A DNA stretch of 64,000 nt from Sanderia malayensis. Lineage: Eukaryota > Cnidaria > Scyphozoa > Semaeostomeae > Pelagiidae. Positions 20,946-31,066 of the stretch are shown in pieces (the stretch's first letter is position 1; each line of letters opens with the position of its first letter). Below the pieces are notes generated by a model. It did not search any database and was not told where the DNA came from. It saw nothing but the letters and a program-made list of their open reading frames with translations. Location of the stretch: positions 29,166-93,165 of the forward strand of contig RQOL01000414.1 in NCBI GenBank assembly GCA_013076295.1, given 5' to 3'. The translations under genes were made by a program, and so were the position numbers.

Positions 20946-21464
20946 TTAGCACTTTAACTTATTGTCTTTGAAAATTTGCTTGTTGGTTTTGAATAAACTT
21001 TGCGACTTGCTCTTGTCAGTTTGAATAATAACTCCAGGCTTTCTTGTAGTCATCTTTTTCTCCTGATAGTATTTTCTGTAGTAAGACAGCCTATCTATTT
21101 TACCTGATGACCTATCCTTTTTGCCAACATCCTGTTTGTCTACATTTTCAGATGATAACTTTTGGATTTTAATATTACAATGTAGTGACGGTTCTGTATC
21201 TTCAGAAAATTCATTCATTTTCCTCTTAAGGGAACAAGCATTTTTGTCAGACAAAAGTGACCATGTGAGTTTTGAGCCATGTTTTTCATTTCTGTCAATC
21301 TGAGCTGCATTATCTTGAAATGTCCTTATCGTAGAATCTTGAGCTTGCTGATACCTATTGTGCACATAAATTGCAAAAAACCAGCCATGCGGGAGATTAT
21401 GAAAGAGAGCTGTTGTGGTTTGAAAAATTATTATTGTGACACAAAGATCATCAATAAAGTTCAA
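20946..21464 (-). CDS. Hypothetical protein, 172 codons, unassigned
   Basis: This is one of the longer uninterrupted frames outside the known elements. The N terminus is hydrophobic (DDLCVTIIIFQTTTALF, then HGWFFAIYVHNRY). The C-terminal half is Lys/Ser-rich and basic (SYYRKYYQEKKMTTRKPG). I recognise no domain. It lies between the integrase relic and the large decayed gene at 22953 and has no visible partner gene. Composition is compatible with a repeat-derived fragment or a chance frame. The start codon is the first Met in the frame. Confidence 0.25.
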   Translation of the reverse strand: MNFIDDLCVTIIIFQTTTALFHNLPHGWFFAIYVHNRYQQAQDSTIRTFQDNAAQIDRNEKHGSKLTWSLLSDKNACSLKRKMNEFSEDTEPSLHCNIKIQKLSSENVDKQDVGKKDRSSGKIDRLSYYRKYYQEKKMTTRKPGVIIQTDKSKSQSLFKTNKQIFKDNKLKC

Positions 21465-22294
21465 ACAAAGACTACTCTTTTTGGCACATGTTAAATGGCC
21501 ACAAAAACACCTAAGTAACCCCTCTTAGTTCAAATCGAAAATGATGAATAACTATATGGTCAAAGAATTTTAATACGTTCATGGCATCAGAAGCAAAATG
21601 TGTGAAAGTAGTCATAGCAATTTCCCTTCAGACAACTTGGACATTGCAGGCTTTGTCAGTTTGAATTGTTATAACAAAGATACCTCGGCCAATCATGCAA
21701 ATCAAATCCAGATGACAAAACATGTGAAAGGCTGATGTAATTTACAACAATTTCAATTGTTCTACCAAATGTAAAGCTTGTACATGACTGACAAGTTGCT
21801 TCAAATATATATGTAGACAGAAACAGTAATTTCTCTGCAGCATTTAAAATTCCAAATGTTATCTGCTGGAACATTTCAGAAAATTGGATTTTTCACTTGA
21901 TATTCGCAATTCTCACTTTTCATTGGCTGATGTAACAATCCTCGAATCTTTGAAAATCTTCAACAATATAACAATGCACCTTATTGTTTTACGTCACAAT
22001 AGGCAGCGGTGTAAAATTCTGCTGACTCATCTTCAAGTTCAACGTTGAATCAAGCTCTAACCATCCTGTGCGGCAGACTACAAACCCCCACGAAAGCGCT
22101 ATTGCGCTTCCGGGTGGGCAAATAGACAATGTGCTTCTCTTGGCCAAATTATATTCATCATTGAGAAAAGGGGCATAATTGGTCGTGTGACAGTCAGTGA
22201 CCCATGCCCTTATATGGAAACGAGATCAAAAGGGGACCTAAAATCTGTTTTTAAAATGTGAAATCCATAAGACATGAAAAGCACTGTCAAAAAA
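21465..22294. other. Nothing recognisable
   Basis: A+T-rich DNA with no frame or repeat I can name. Confidence 0.45.
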
Positions 22295-22517
22295 CAGTAA
22301 AAGCTCCACTAAGCCCCTGGGGGGCTTATTTAATTTTCGAGGTAATAGAAGGGGGCTTATCAGAGCGGTTGATTCTTAAACAGGACTGGAGAAAAAAGTT
22401 TTCATTCTCAAGCATGTATAGTTAGAAATTCGCAATATTATGACGAAAGTCTGCAGTTTTTGTCGTATGAAGTGGGGGGGGCCTTTAAAGAGAAGGGGGT
22501 TAAGCTTTTTACTGTAA
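22295..22517. repeat. Small inverted-repeat element (probable MITE)
   Basis: The left edge ACAGTAAAAGCTCCACTAAG (22295) is answered by GGGTTAAGCTTTTTACTGT at the right edge (22498-22516). G-rich runs follow the ends on both sides (GCCCCTGGGGGGC and GGGGGGGCC). It is about 220 bp long with no coding capacity. Confidence 0.5.
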
Positions 22518-22952
22518 ACTATGGAGACGTGGATGTCCTCAGATTTCTTCCTGAGCAGTGCTGACGTCAGATGCACTGTTCTCATCTCAGAATAGCATGA
22601 ATGGTGTCAGCAGGCTTATTACTGTTGCAATTACTTTGTTTAGTTGACGTAAGGAGCCCTTCATGAGCTGAGTTTATTGACATGGTTGACATTCGATATA
22701 CATTTTGGATATACTAGTCTATGCAAAGTTGAAAGTCAAGAGCAAGCAAAGCAAGGTGGTTCCAGTTTATACATTTTCATTTCTACATGCGAAGATTGCA
22801 TGAGACAACAAGGATCTTAAGGTGTTGAATATTTAAATTGTTATTACCTGAGTCTTCTTTATTTCTATAGAGGCATACGGGTAATGAAAATGACATGTGC
22901 TTATACGCTTTCTTTGAGAAAGACTGAAATGACTACTAAACTTTCTTAACTT
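22518..22952. other. Nothing recognisable
   Basis: No frame, splice pair or repeat could be supported here. Confidence 0.4.
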
Positions 22953-25362
22953 TTGAATCCATATGAAGAATTTTTATTTTCGACTTCTCTTATAGTCATG
23001 GAAAAACTCCACTGCATAATACATTATACAATTAAAGAAGCCAAATATAGTAAAATAAAATCCATATCTGAGATCAACAAGGAGAGGATTTATGCTGCCA
23101 AGGATTATCTTGAAGAGCTAGGGGGCCAAAACTATCATGAACAGCAATGTCATTCAATTCCAGATGAAATAGATCCAGAGAGGCATGGAATTCATCTAGA
23201 GCCTTGCTATAAGAAATTTACTCTTATGCTTTCCACCAAAAATTCCTCTCCTGCACTTTATGGCAGCTCCGATGAAAGAAGGGTTGATAATGGCTGACGC
23301 CCTGAAAGAGCCTGAGTTTCCTCAGATAAAGAGTCCCAGACCAGTTTTCCCGAAGGAATGTAACTTTTGTGGTAAATATCGTATAACATGTAAAAAGAAA
23401 GCAATTTTGCCAATCACAGCGTTAAATGCTGAAGCAACAATCAAAGAGGCAGCAGAAAGTCAAGAAGATAAAAGCTTATAGTATCAAACCAAATATCTTG
23501 ATTTAATAGCCAAGGAGTTTAAATACCATGAATGTTATCGTACGAACTTTATACGGAAGAAGAAAGCTGACTCGGAACAGTTAGAAAGTGAACGCTGCAT
23601 TGGAACTTTGGAAGCAGTAGTCTGATGCATTAATGAAAGGGTGATTGGAGAAAATCAAGCTGTGTCGATGGAAGTTCTTCAATGGTGATTAAATTTCGAG
23701 TTTAATCAGAGTTAATGTGGAAAGAAATCATCCATTCCTTGTTATTTGCACACGGCAAAGTGCTGAAGGGTTGATGAGAATCGGATCCCTGATCCTGCAG
23801 TGAAACACCCATGGGGTTGGCATCTCCAATATCGTTGTCAATCGACGTCTTTCATCTCCTCTCCTTTGAGGTTTTTAATTGCAGGGGCCATAGGTGGAAT
23901 AATCATTGTTTTATGAGTGTGCTTCGCACATGTTCCATTCAATTCCTCCCACCCTCTGTGTCCTCTTTTATTGTTTATTGATTTACATTATGATTTCAGT
24001 CATCATTTTGCAGTCTGACCATTCGGTAAGTACTGCCAGGTTTACCGCCCGTACAATTTGCACGACAAATTGGGACACCCAACGGTAAAAGTTCATTCCT
24101 ACTCAAGCAATTCGGGCCAGTAGGCTAACTGCCCAATTTTTTACATTATCACAATAGCATTATTACAATTCAATGCCTGCAATCATATGATAAAACAGGC
24201 TGCTGAATACCTTGGTGAAGATATCATAAAATTAGCCAAGGTGTTTCCCGAGGTAAGATGGCCCATCACTATGGAAGAATTGAACAAGGGCAGAAGACAA
24301 CCTCCAGAATCAATCATATCATTTCTCGAATGCTTGCAAATAAGTAAGGATCACCCAAGTCAAGAGAGAGTGTCCCGACTTATTTCATCGTATTCGGCAG
24401 ACATGATTAATGGAGTCACCAGAGGTAAATTTGTTACGAAACACTTTTTACGTGGATTGGGTGTTCACAATATAGCTGGGCAGAAGAAGCCTGTGCAGAT
24501 ATTGAATCGTCTAGCCCACTGCACCGGCTACAATTTAGTATGTGAAGTAGAAACGGCCTAGGCTGAAAGAGCGCAAGTTTTAGCTTCAAAAGGTAAACCT
24601 TTGTCACAAATGCCAGCAGAAGAAAATGAAAAAGTTTTCATCTACTTCTGGGTTGACAATTTTGATAAAAATATTGAGACTCAGACTGCTCACGGGCCAT
24701 TAACTCAACGCATATGATTGCGTTTCAAGAAACGTCCTCATCGCTATCGCCTCTGAAAATCTGAAAATCAAAAAGAGCCACCTGCGTTTCACCTTCTTAT
24801 GCAAGAGCAGGATCAGTGCTCATTGACTCCGTGTAGAGTCAGTATCCTGTTTTGGTTGACAATTAGACACTGCAATTTATCAGATTAGACAGTTTCGAGT
24901 TATGCAGGTTGGCTAACACATGTTAGGCAGTCTTTACTAACAGATCCTTTGAGAAAGACTGTCTTGACTTACCCACCACCAATCAACTCGAAAGTCACAG
25001 ATTTCACCAACATCTTTCGGTACCTTTAATATCTTCAAAAGCTGGCAGCTGAAGCCAACATGTCGTACGTCAATGTGACGCTTGATGCCGGGGCTGCAAT
25101 AAATGTTTATAAACTGATCTGGAATTTTCCAGATATTTTTGAGAATGTCGTTGTTCATCTTGGTGACTTCCATTTTCTTAAAGAGAACTTTACCCTGTTA
25201 GGGAAAATTGGGAAAGGATCTGGGTTTAAAGACACTGTGTTTCAAGCCAATTTGTGTACATCTGGCAGCCTAAATGGGGTCTTAAATGGAAACCACTACA
25301 ACTGTGCATGGACTGTATATCGAACATTTTTCGAGGCATTCAAGCTTCTGCTTATGACATGA
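22953..25362 (+). pseudogene. Decayed gene of a large uncharacterised multicopy protein family
   Basis: Several plus-strand pieces match, in order, a big uncharacterised protein family common in cnidarian and fish genomes (recalled). The first part has HLEPCYKKFT, then FPKECNFCGKYRITCKKK near 23340, a Cys-x2-Cys pattern. A second frame carries it on to KYLDLIAKEFKYHECYRTNF. The second part (24187-24720) has EDIIKLAKVFPEVRWPITME, SADMINGVTRGKFVTKHFL, GQKKPVQILNRLAHCTGYNL and YFWVDNFDKNIETQTAHGPL. The third part (25060-25362) has NVTLDAGAAINVYKLIW, HLGDFHFLKENFTLLGKIG and LCTSGSLNGVLNGNHYN. Stops and shifts near 23270, 24560 and 24715 kill it, and the stretch 23490-24180 may be an intron. Function is unknown; a mobile-element origin is likely from its copy number. 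Confidence 0.65.
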
Positions 25363-26691
25363 ATTAAACTGGCAATTCATTTTCTGTGCATAATGTGCCT
25401 GGCTCAACATTTCCATGGATTGTACCACAGACACTGAACGTTGGCTTTGACACCAGTTATGTGTAAACACTTAGTCTCACTCTCCTGTAATCAAAAGGAA
25501 ATTTGCATTACACAATACAGAGGCGACGATCCAGGACAGATTATATGCAGTAATGTGATGAGGTATTTCATTGAGTGATTAGATGAAAGCATGTGGAAGT
25601 AAGAATTGCTTTAGTGGATGTACTGTGTTCCATTTACGTTGTATCTGTCGAAATCTCCTTGCCACGCTTTTGGACCTGGGTAACTGTCCATGTTGCTGAA
25701 GAATCAAAGTAAGGATCATTGTATTAAACTGTTTGTATTTATAAAAAAAGGACAAGTTGGTCAATAGAAGGGCCAGGAGCAGAATGGCCCCAAGAAAATT
25801 TTTGAAAGCAGCCTTGTCTTTTTTGCACTACAGAAATGTACACCTTTGCTTGAAAAGGGACGTTTCTTGAACCATTTTTTATTTTAAAGGGAAATTTGCT
25901 TTTTGGTGCCTCGACGGAACTGCTGGCAATTCATCATGTTAATGGCAGGAGTTGCTTGTTAAATGCTTCCCTTTATGAAATGAGAATGGAAATTGATGTC
26001 CTTTTTCACAAACAAAGATGGAAATTCCATTTTATCCTTTTCACTCGCATTCCATTCATATCCCTTTTTAGAGGAATTATGATTGTTGAAATCATATTTT
26101 CATCGTATTGAAAAGCTTAGATTTTTTGGGTCTCCATTCAAGAGAGGCTCCCGATCAATCTCGAACCCGTACACTTAGTCGCGTTGCTGAATTGTTTGGT
26201 GGCCACGTAAGGTTTTATATAAATATGAGGCTATCAGGCTATCTACTACAAGAATACGAGATTGATAATGCTGGGCCGTTCAAAAATTGAAATTGAGAAC
26301 TAGAAATGTATAAATGAAAAGTGTAACAGAACTTATATTTCATAGAAAAGTTTTATTTCTATGTGAAGATGATCATAAAAACTGAAACAGCATTATAAAA
26401 TAAAGATAACAATGAAACTGAAATTGAAGTCGCATTTCACAATGAAAATGAAAATTCAAATTCAATTTTAAAATGCAACTTGATGATGAATTCAGATTTG
26501 AAAATGAAAATGCAATTGATAGTTTATTTTCAACTGTGAATTCATTTTTAAAATACAAAAATTGCGGAAAGAAAACAGTTGATAATGCTGGGCCACCATA
26601 CTGCTGTACTCAAAGCTAACAGTAGTTAACCAACAAAACTTAAAAACCCAATCAATATATCATAAAGTCCAGGGCCCATGTACATATCGAA
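25363..26691. other. No gene; A-rich simple sequence in the right half
   Basis: Bases 26280-26560 are a run of GAAAATGAAAATTCAAATTC-like words. The rest has only short frames. Confidence 0.45.
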
Positions 26692-26733
26692 GGCTTTCTT
26701 GAGTCATTAATTCCTTAATGACTCAAGAAAGCC
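26692..26733. repeat. Perfect 19-bp palindrome, 4-base loop
   Basis: GGCTTTCTTGAGTCATTAA, then TTCC, then the exact complement TTAATGACTCAAGAAAGCC. It could be a foldback element relic or cruciform. No coding frame spans it. Confidence 0.9.
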
Positions 26734-27247
26734 CAATTTTCTCTCCTTTCCCCTTTTTGACTCACAGTGCGCATGTGCAAGCGAAGTCTATGCTGGTGGA
26801 TGGAGAAAAATGCGTAGCTGTAGTAGTCGTTGTAGTAGTCGAACTTAGCCTCGAAAAGAGGCTGGTGTGCTGGTGCCTCCCAGGGCTTCCACTTCTCGTC
26901 ACAGGAATTTTGATTTTATGATAATTTTTAGAGGAAAGGTCCGTTGCGTCAGAAGACCAGGAAGATCAGGGTAAGTTTTTTATTCATTTTCAGTGCATAG
27001 AACGGGCATATCCCACTGTGCTTGCTTTGTATTTGTGTTGAAATCAGATCGATGTTACAGTCTGACATCACAGAACTGGTTGCTACATACTAGGAAAGCA
27101 CTTAGTAAAACATAAAAATTGTTCCAAGTTGTTGCTAGTGTAAAAACAGAAAGTAGCAATGCGTAAAACATAAAAAGCTAAGGACTATTTTAATTTAAAA
27201 AAAAGTAAATGATAGGTAGGCCTACCTAACTTATGTTACTTATGTTA
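26734..27247. other. Nothing recognisable
   Basis: Only chance frames are present. Confidence 0.4.
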
Positions 27248-27669
27248 CGCCACTGAGCACAACAAGCAGGCACTACATGGGAATTTTGTAATTCCTCCCC
27301 ACAGCTGCAAACTCATCGCACGCCTTTCAAACTCAAATGCCATTATGCGCCAACCTGTTTCTTATCATCAAAGTCAAAAAAACATATATCGAGCCCATCG
27401 TGTGAGAGAAAATCGATGTCAGATTTGTTGCTTCAGTACGGGAAAATGAACGGGGCACAACTAGGCTCAACTATGATGTCATAGTTGGCTCGACCCAGTC
27501 CTAAAAGTTAACCAAAAAAATGGCGAAAATGGCAAAATATTAACACTTCACCACGTTATAACTCGTTAACTATACCTCAGATTTAAAAAATATTTTCGAA
27601 TCTAAAATCAGCAAAGAAAGTTTTATCGATGTAAAGAATAAAAAAATAAGGTGTAGAGGCACTTTAAGT
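27248..27669 (-). mobile_element. Truncated second copy of the 15014-type inverted-repeat element
   Basis: The sequence from CCACTGAGCACAACAAGCAG to the terminal AGGCACTTTAAG is the reverse complement of roughly 15014-15440. It includes the GAGAGAAAATCGATGTCAGA block, the ATGATGTCATAGTTG block and the terminal AAATAAGGTGTAGAGGCACT. The other half of the element is missing. Confidence 0.8.
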
Positions 27670-28289
27670 AACATGATATCTCCTTGTGTTTTGTTAATGA
27701 TTTATTCTTAAGCAATGTCTCATTATCCCTATTTTTATTTTTCTTCGTAAATAAGATAAAAGATGGGTTGTCTGTTGTAGTCATTGTTTTGAAATTTACC
27801 TACATTTCATAGGTACATTTCAACGGTTGTAGTACGGTTTGTTCAAACTTGGCCTCGAAATGAAGTCATCAAAAATAAGTGTAAAAAGGGTTAATATTCT
27901 AGTGGTTCCACATCCACATATGGGGAAATTTCAAGAAAAGTTCTAGGCCAAGGGCTTTGTGGGAGGGAATAATATAATAGAAATAGCATAGTTTACACGG
28001 ACTTTGATGATAGTTTGTAGGGGACAAGTTACAATATTATTGCAGTTGAAGAAAAAAGTTCTTGGGACAAAATTTATAATTTTGCCCAGACAGATTTATG
28101 AATACTTTTTTCGCTAAAGTTCCCAGAGATTCCAATGTTCACGAAAGTTATGAAAAATTTATTTCAGTTCAATGCAGGTTTCTGTAAAATGCCGCCAGTT
28201 ACCTGAAGGGTTCTTTCATTAGTAATAGCCGGACCATCTTTTGGGCGATTAAAAAGATATTGTTTCACTTTGCATCCACTCCTATACTA
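27670..28289. other. Nothing recognisable
   Basis: A+T-rich, no supported gene. Confidence 0.4.
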
Positions 28290-28559
28290 TTACAGGTTTG
28301 GTGATGGAAACGCCCAGTTAAAGACCACCAACCGCCAAACTTTGTCTGCACTACCTCTGAAATTACCCTCCTCTGTTCTTTTCAAAAACAACTCAGATAT
28401 GTTCCCGCTAACGTCTATATTACTAATATGTATTTTGTTTTTCGAAATTCCTTTTCGTTTTCCACATATTTTCACTCTTCTGCTTAAAAAAGATGGATGT
28501 TGATAAGGGGGAGAAGGTGTTTTTTCGAGATTAGGGCGGTTTGTCCAAAAACTTCTCAC
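28290..28559 (-). repeat. Dispersed coding-like repeat, copy 1
   Basis: The minus-strand frame (89 codons) contains KICGKRKGISKNKIHISNID, then FLKRTEEGNFRGSADK. A related peptide, KISGKRKRISKNKIDIANIQ then FSKRTDQENLRGSVRK, is encoded on the plus strand at 40157-40300. Both peptides keep the same spacing. It is therefore a repeated sequence that may once have been coding. Its family is unknown. Confidence 0.6.
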
Positions 28560-28664
28560 CCAGCTATTGCTATTTGTGGGGTAACTTTGCCAGATGAATT
28601 TTTATTGATCCAGTGTAGAGTAGACATTAAATTGCTGCTATATATTAAATGAAAGACTTTGTGG

Positions 28665-28895
28665 GGATCTATCTGGGCACCGTCTCGGATGTGCTCTTCC
28701 AAGCAACTTGGACACAGGACAAGTCCACCGGGAAAACGCTTCTTGAGACTACAATTCACCGTTGCAAGCAACAGAGATTTCAAGCTTGAGCTATTCCCAC
28801 TTCACTCGCCATTACTGAGAGAATCCTTGTTAGCTTCTTTTCCTCCGCTTATTAATATGCTTAAATTCAGTGGGCAGTCTTGCCTGATCTGAGAT
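28665..28895 (-). rRNA. 28S rRNA, 5' end fragment (pseudogene)
   Basis: Minus-strand sequence includes CTGAATTTAAGCATATTAAT, then AAGCGGAGGAAAAGAAGCTA and GGCGAGTGAAGTGGGAATAG, the highly conserved start of metazoan 28S (the usual ITS2/28S primer region). Similarity is lost after about 230 bases, near 28665. Several substitutions occur at invariant sites, including CpG to TpG changes such as GAAGCGGG to GAAGTGGG. It is a truncated, decayed copy next to 5.8S and 18S in normal order. Confidence 0.9.
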
Positions 28896-29085
28896 CAGAG
28901 TGTCAGAGAGTTGCTCCGAGAGTGCTCCGAGCCAGGCAGCTCAAAAGCTTTTTCGCTGCCCTGCTGTTCAGAGAGATGGCCAGCCGGGTCGCAAGCACTG
29001 AACTTCAAGACACACAGCACTACTGTGGCCACAACATCTCAATGCTGCACCTCCTCCCACGAGGCCGGGTACGTGAGTTTTTTTC
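28896..29085 (-). other. Internal transcribed spacer 2 of the decayed rDNA cassette
   Basis: The interval between the 28S 5' end and the 5.8S 3' end is about 190 bases. The overlapping frames there are chance. Confidence 0.75.
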
Positions 29086-29240
29086 ATGAAGCTCAGACAG
29101 AAATGCTCCTTGGGAGACCAAGGAGTGCCATTCGCTTTCAAAGATTTGATGATTCGCTGAGTTCTGCAATTCACATTACTTATGGCAACTGGCTGCATTA
29201 TTCATCGGGGCACGAGCCAAGAGATTGACCGTTAGAAGTT
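29086..29240 (-). rRNA. 5.8S rRNA (mutated copy)
   Basis: On the minus strand it runs AACTTCTAACGGTCAATCTC, then TTGGCTCGTGCCCCGATGAA, TAAGTAATGTGAATTGCAGA and TGGCACTCCTTGGT. That is the complete 5.8S backbone in about 155 nt. Near-invariant positions are changed: GGTGGATC reads GGTCAATC, GCATCGATG reads GCCCCGATG and AACGCAGC reads AATGCAGC. A functional 5.8S should not carry these, so I call a pseudogene. Confidence 0.92.
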
Positions 29241-29451
29241 GTCCAATATGTTTGAAACTACAGTCTCTCTGTAAACAGAAAAGACTACTCATGATATTTC
29301 TCCAAAAAATGTTCTCAAAATTATAAAAAAGGTCTGCATGTGAGGCCGACAGGACTGCTGCCTGTCATTCAAGGCCGGACCTGTCAAGCTGTAGCCACCT
29401 CACACGAATCTGTACGAATTCACAGTTGTCAACCCAACTCCCAACTCTCTG
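29241..29451 (-). other. Internal transcribed spacer 1 of the decayed rDNA cassette
   Basis: About 211 bases separate the 5.8S 5' end from the 18S 3' end. Confidence 0.75.
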
Positions 29452-29597
29452 TAATGATCCTTCCGCAGGCTCACCCAAGGAAACCTTGTTACGACTTTTC
29501 CTTAATCTAAATGATCGAACTTGAATGTCTTCTTGGCTTTCTGCTTCAGCCCTTACCGGCCAAGGCGGCGCCAATCCGAAGGTCTCACTAGATCATT

Positions 29598-29643
<46 letters not shown>

Positions 29644-30098
29644 ATCAACGCTAGCTGATGACTCACGCTTACTAGGAATTCCTCCTTCAAGTTCAATAAT
29701 TGCAATGATCTATCCCCATCACGACGATGTTTGAGATGATTACCCACAACTATCGGTGGAGGTTAGGACTCGCTGCCATCATCAGTGTAGCGCGCATGCG
29801 GCCCAGTGTAGTGCGCATAGAATCAAGAAAGAGGTCTCAATCTGTCAATTCTTACTATGTCTGGACCTGGTAAGTTTCCCGTGTTGAGTCAAATTAAGCC
29901 GCAGGCTCCACTCCTGGTGGTGGCCTTTCGTCAATTCCTTCGAGTTTCAGCTTTGCAACCCTAATTTTTCCGGAACCCAAAAACTTTGGTTTCCCATAAG
30001 GTACCAACGGGCTCATAAAATAACGCCCTTTGATCCCTAGTCGGCAAATGCTTTCGCAGTTGTTCGTCTTTTGTAAATCCAAGGATTTCACCTCTGAC
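29452..30098 (-). rRNA. 18S rRNA, 3' third (pseudogene)
   Basis: Reading minus, the segment ends with the canonical CTGCGGAAGGATCATTA at 29452. It contains the complements of AACCTTGTTACGACTTTT, GACGGGCGGTGTGTACAAAG and TCGTCAATTCCTTCGAGTTT. Conserved positions are altered (for example CACCTACGG reads CACCCAAGG), and the similarity stops abruptly near 30098. It is a truncated, diverged copy. Confidence 0.92.
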
Positions 30099-31066
30099 AA
30101 CAAACATGTTTATGGACACTTCCAGACATAAAACCCCTATATTGTATCGGTAATTTCCCCACCATCGTGTGAAGTTTTACTCCAAAAACTGGTTTAAAAA
30201 CGGTTGTCTACTGAATCAACCCTGAAAATTTTAGTTTTCAGTCTACTGATTTCTTGTCCACATTTTTTGGACAAACCCCTCAATCTTGGGAAAATGCTCT
30301 CGCCCCCCTGATCATCTTCCATATTCGAATTATGCACTAAAAACTGGTTTAGAAACAGTTTGTTTGATAAAGTTTCACTTTGGTTAGCCATTTGCAGAGA
30401 AATTACCTGTTTGTCCCTATCTTTGGTCAAAAGCCCCCCCCCATATCTCAGAAAAGCGTCCTCTCCGACCCGATCAACATCTGGATTCAAAATCTACACC
30501 AAAACTGGTCTAGAAAAAATTGGTCTGGTAAACTCCCTCATTGGGTGGCAATACTCCCCCTTGAGCCTCTGGACTACAGGACTTCTTGGAACACAAGTTT
30601 TTTTTATCTTCCTGTGTGTTTCCTCTGGGAGGAATACTTTGAGCCAGATAAAACTGACAATGTGTGAAAACGGGCTCAGGTAAATACAAACCAACATACC
30701 TCAGAAATGGTCTCTGTGCCTTGTTGGTGGTAAGGCAGTTTGAGTCTGACTGAAATATGTTGTTGTGTGATGTTGAACGGCACCTCAGTGTCTTTTGTTG
30801 ACAATGTTATTCAGGAATCTTGACCTGCTGGCCTCTGTATTTCTTCGTGATGATCTCTGCTGTGGTCACATTATGTCGGAGATGGTTTGCAATGAGTCTT
30901 GTGCCGTTGCAAAGACCATTCTTTGGATTTAGACTTCTCAAAATAATGATTGTTGCACCAAATATTGATAAGGTATATTTGAGATTAAGATGTGTATCAT
31001 CGAAGGACCATTAGTAATACTTAAAATAAATGTAGAATTAATGTATAATTATAACATATAGGACAA
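30099..31066. other. No gene; diverged internal repeats
   Basis: Between 30180 and 30560 the motif AAAACTGGTTTAGAAA and variants recur with Pu/Py-rich spacers (30187, 30340, 30505), suggesting an old tandem or segmental repeat. No reading frame is convincing. Confidence 0.4.

Noticed and set aside
20946..20960. TAGCACTTTAAC as the right end of another THAP-type inverted-repeat element
   Set aside because: No matching left terminus was found within several kb, so an element cannot be delimited.
26130..26200. tRNA-like B-box (GGGTTCGAGAT on the minus strand), possible SINE head
   Set aside because: No A-box at the right distance and no tRNA fold could be drawn.
28880..29228. Overlapping ORFs across the rDNA spacers
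   Set aside because: They overlap ITS2 and 5.8S and change frame relative to any conserved element.
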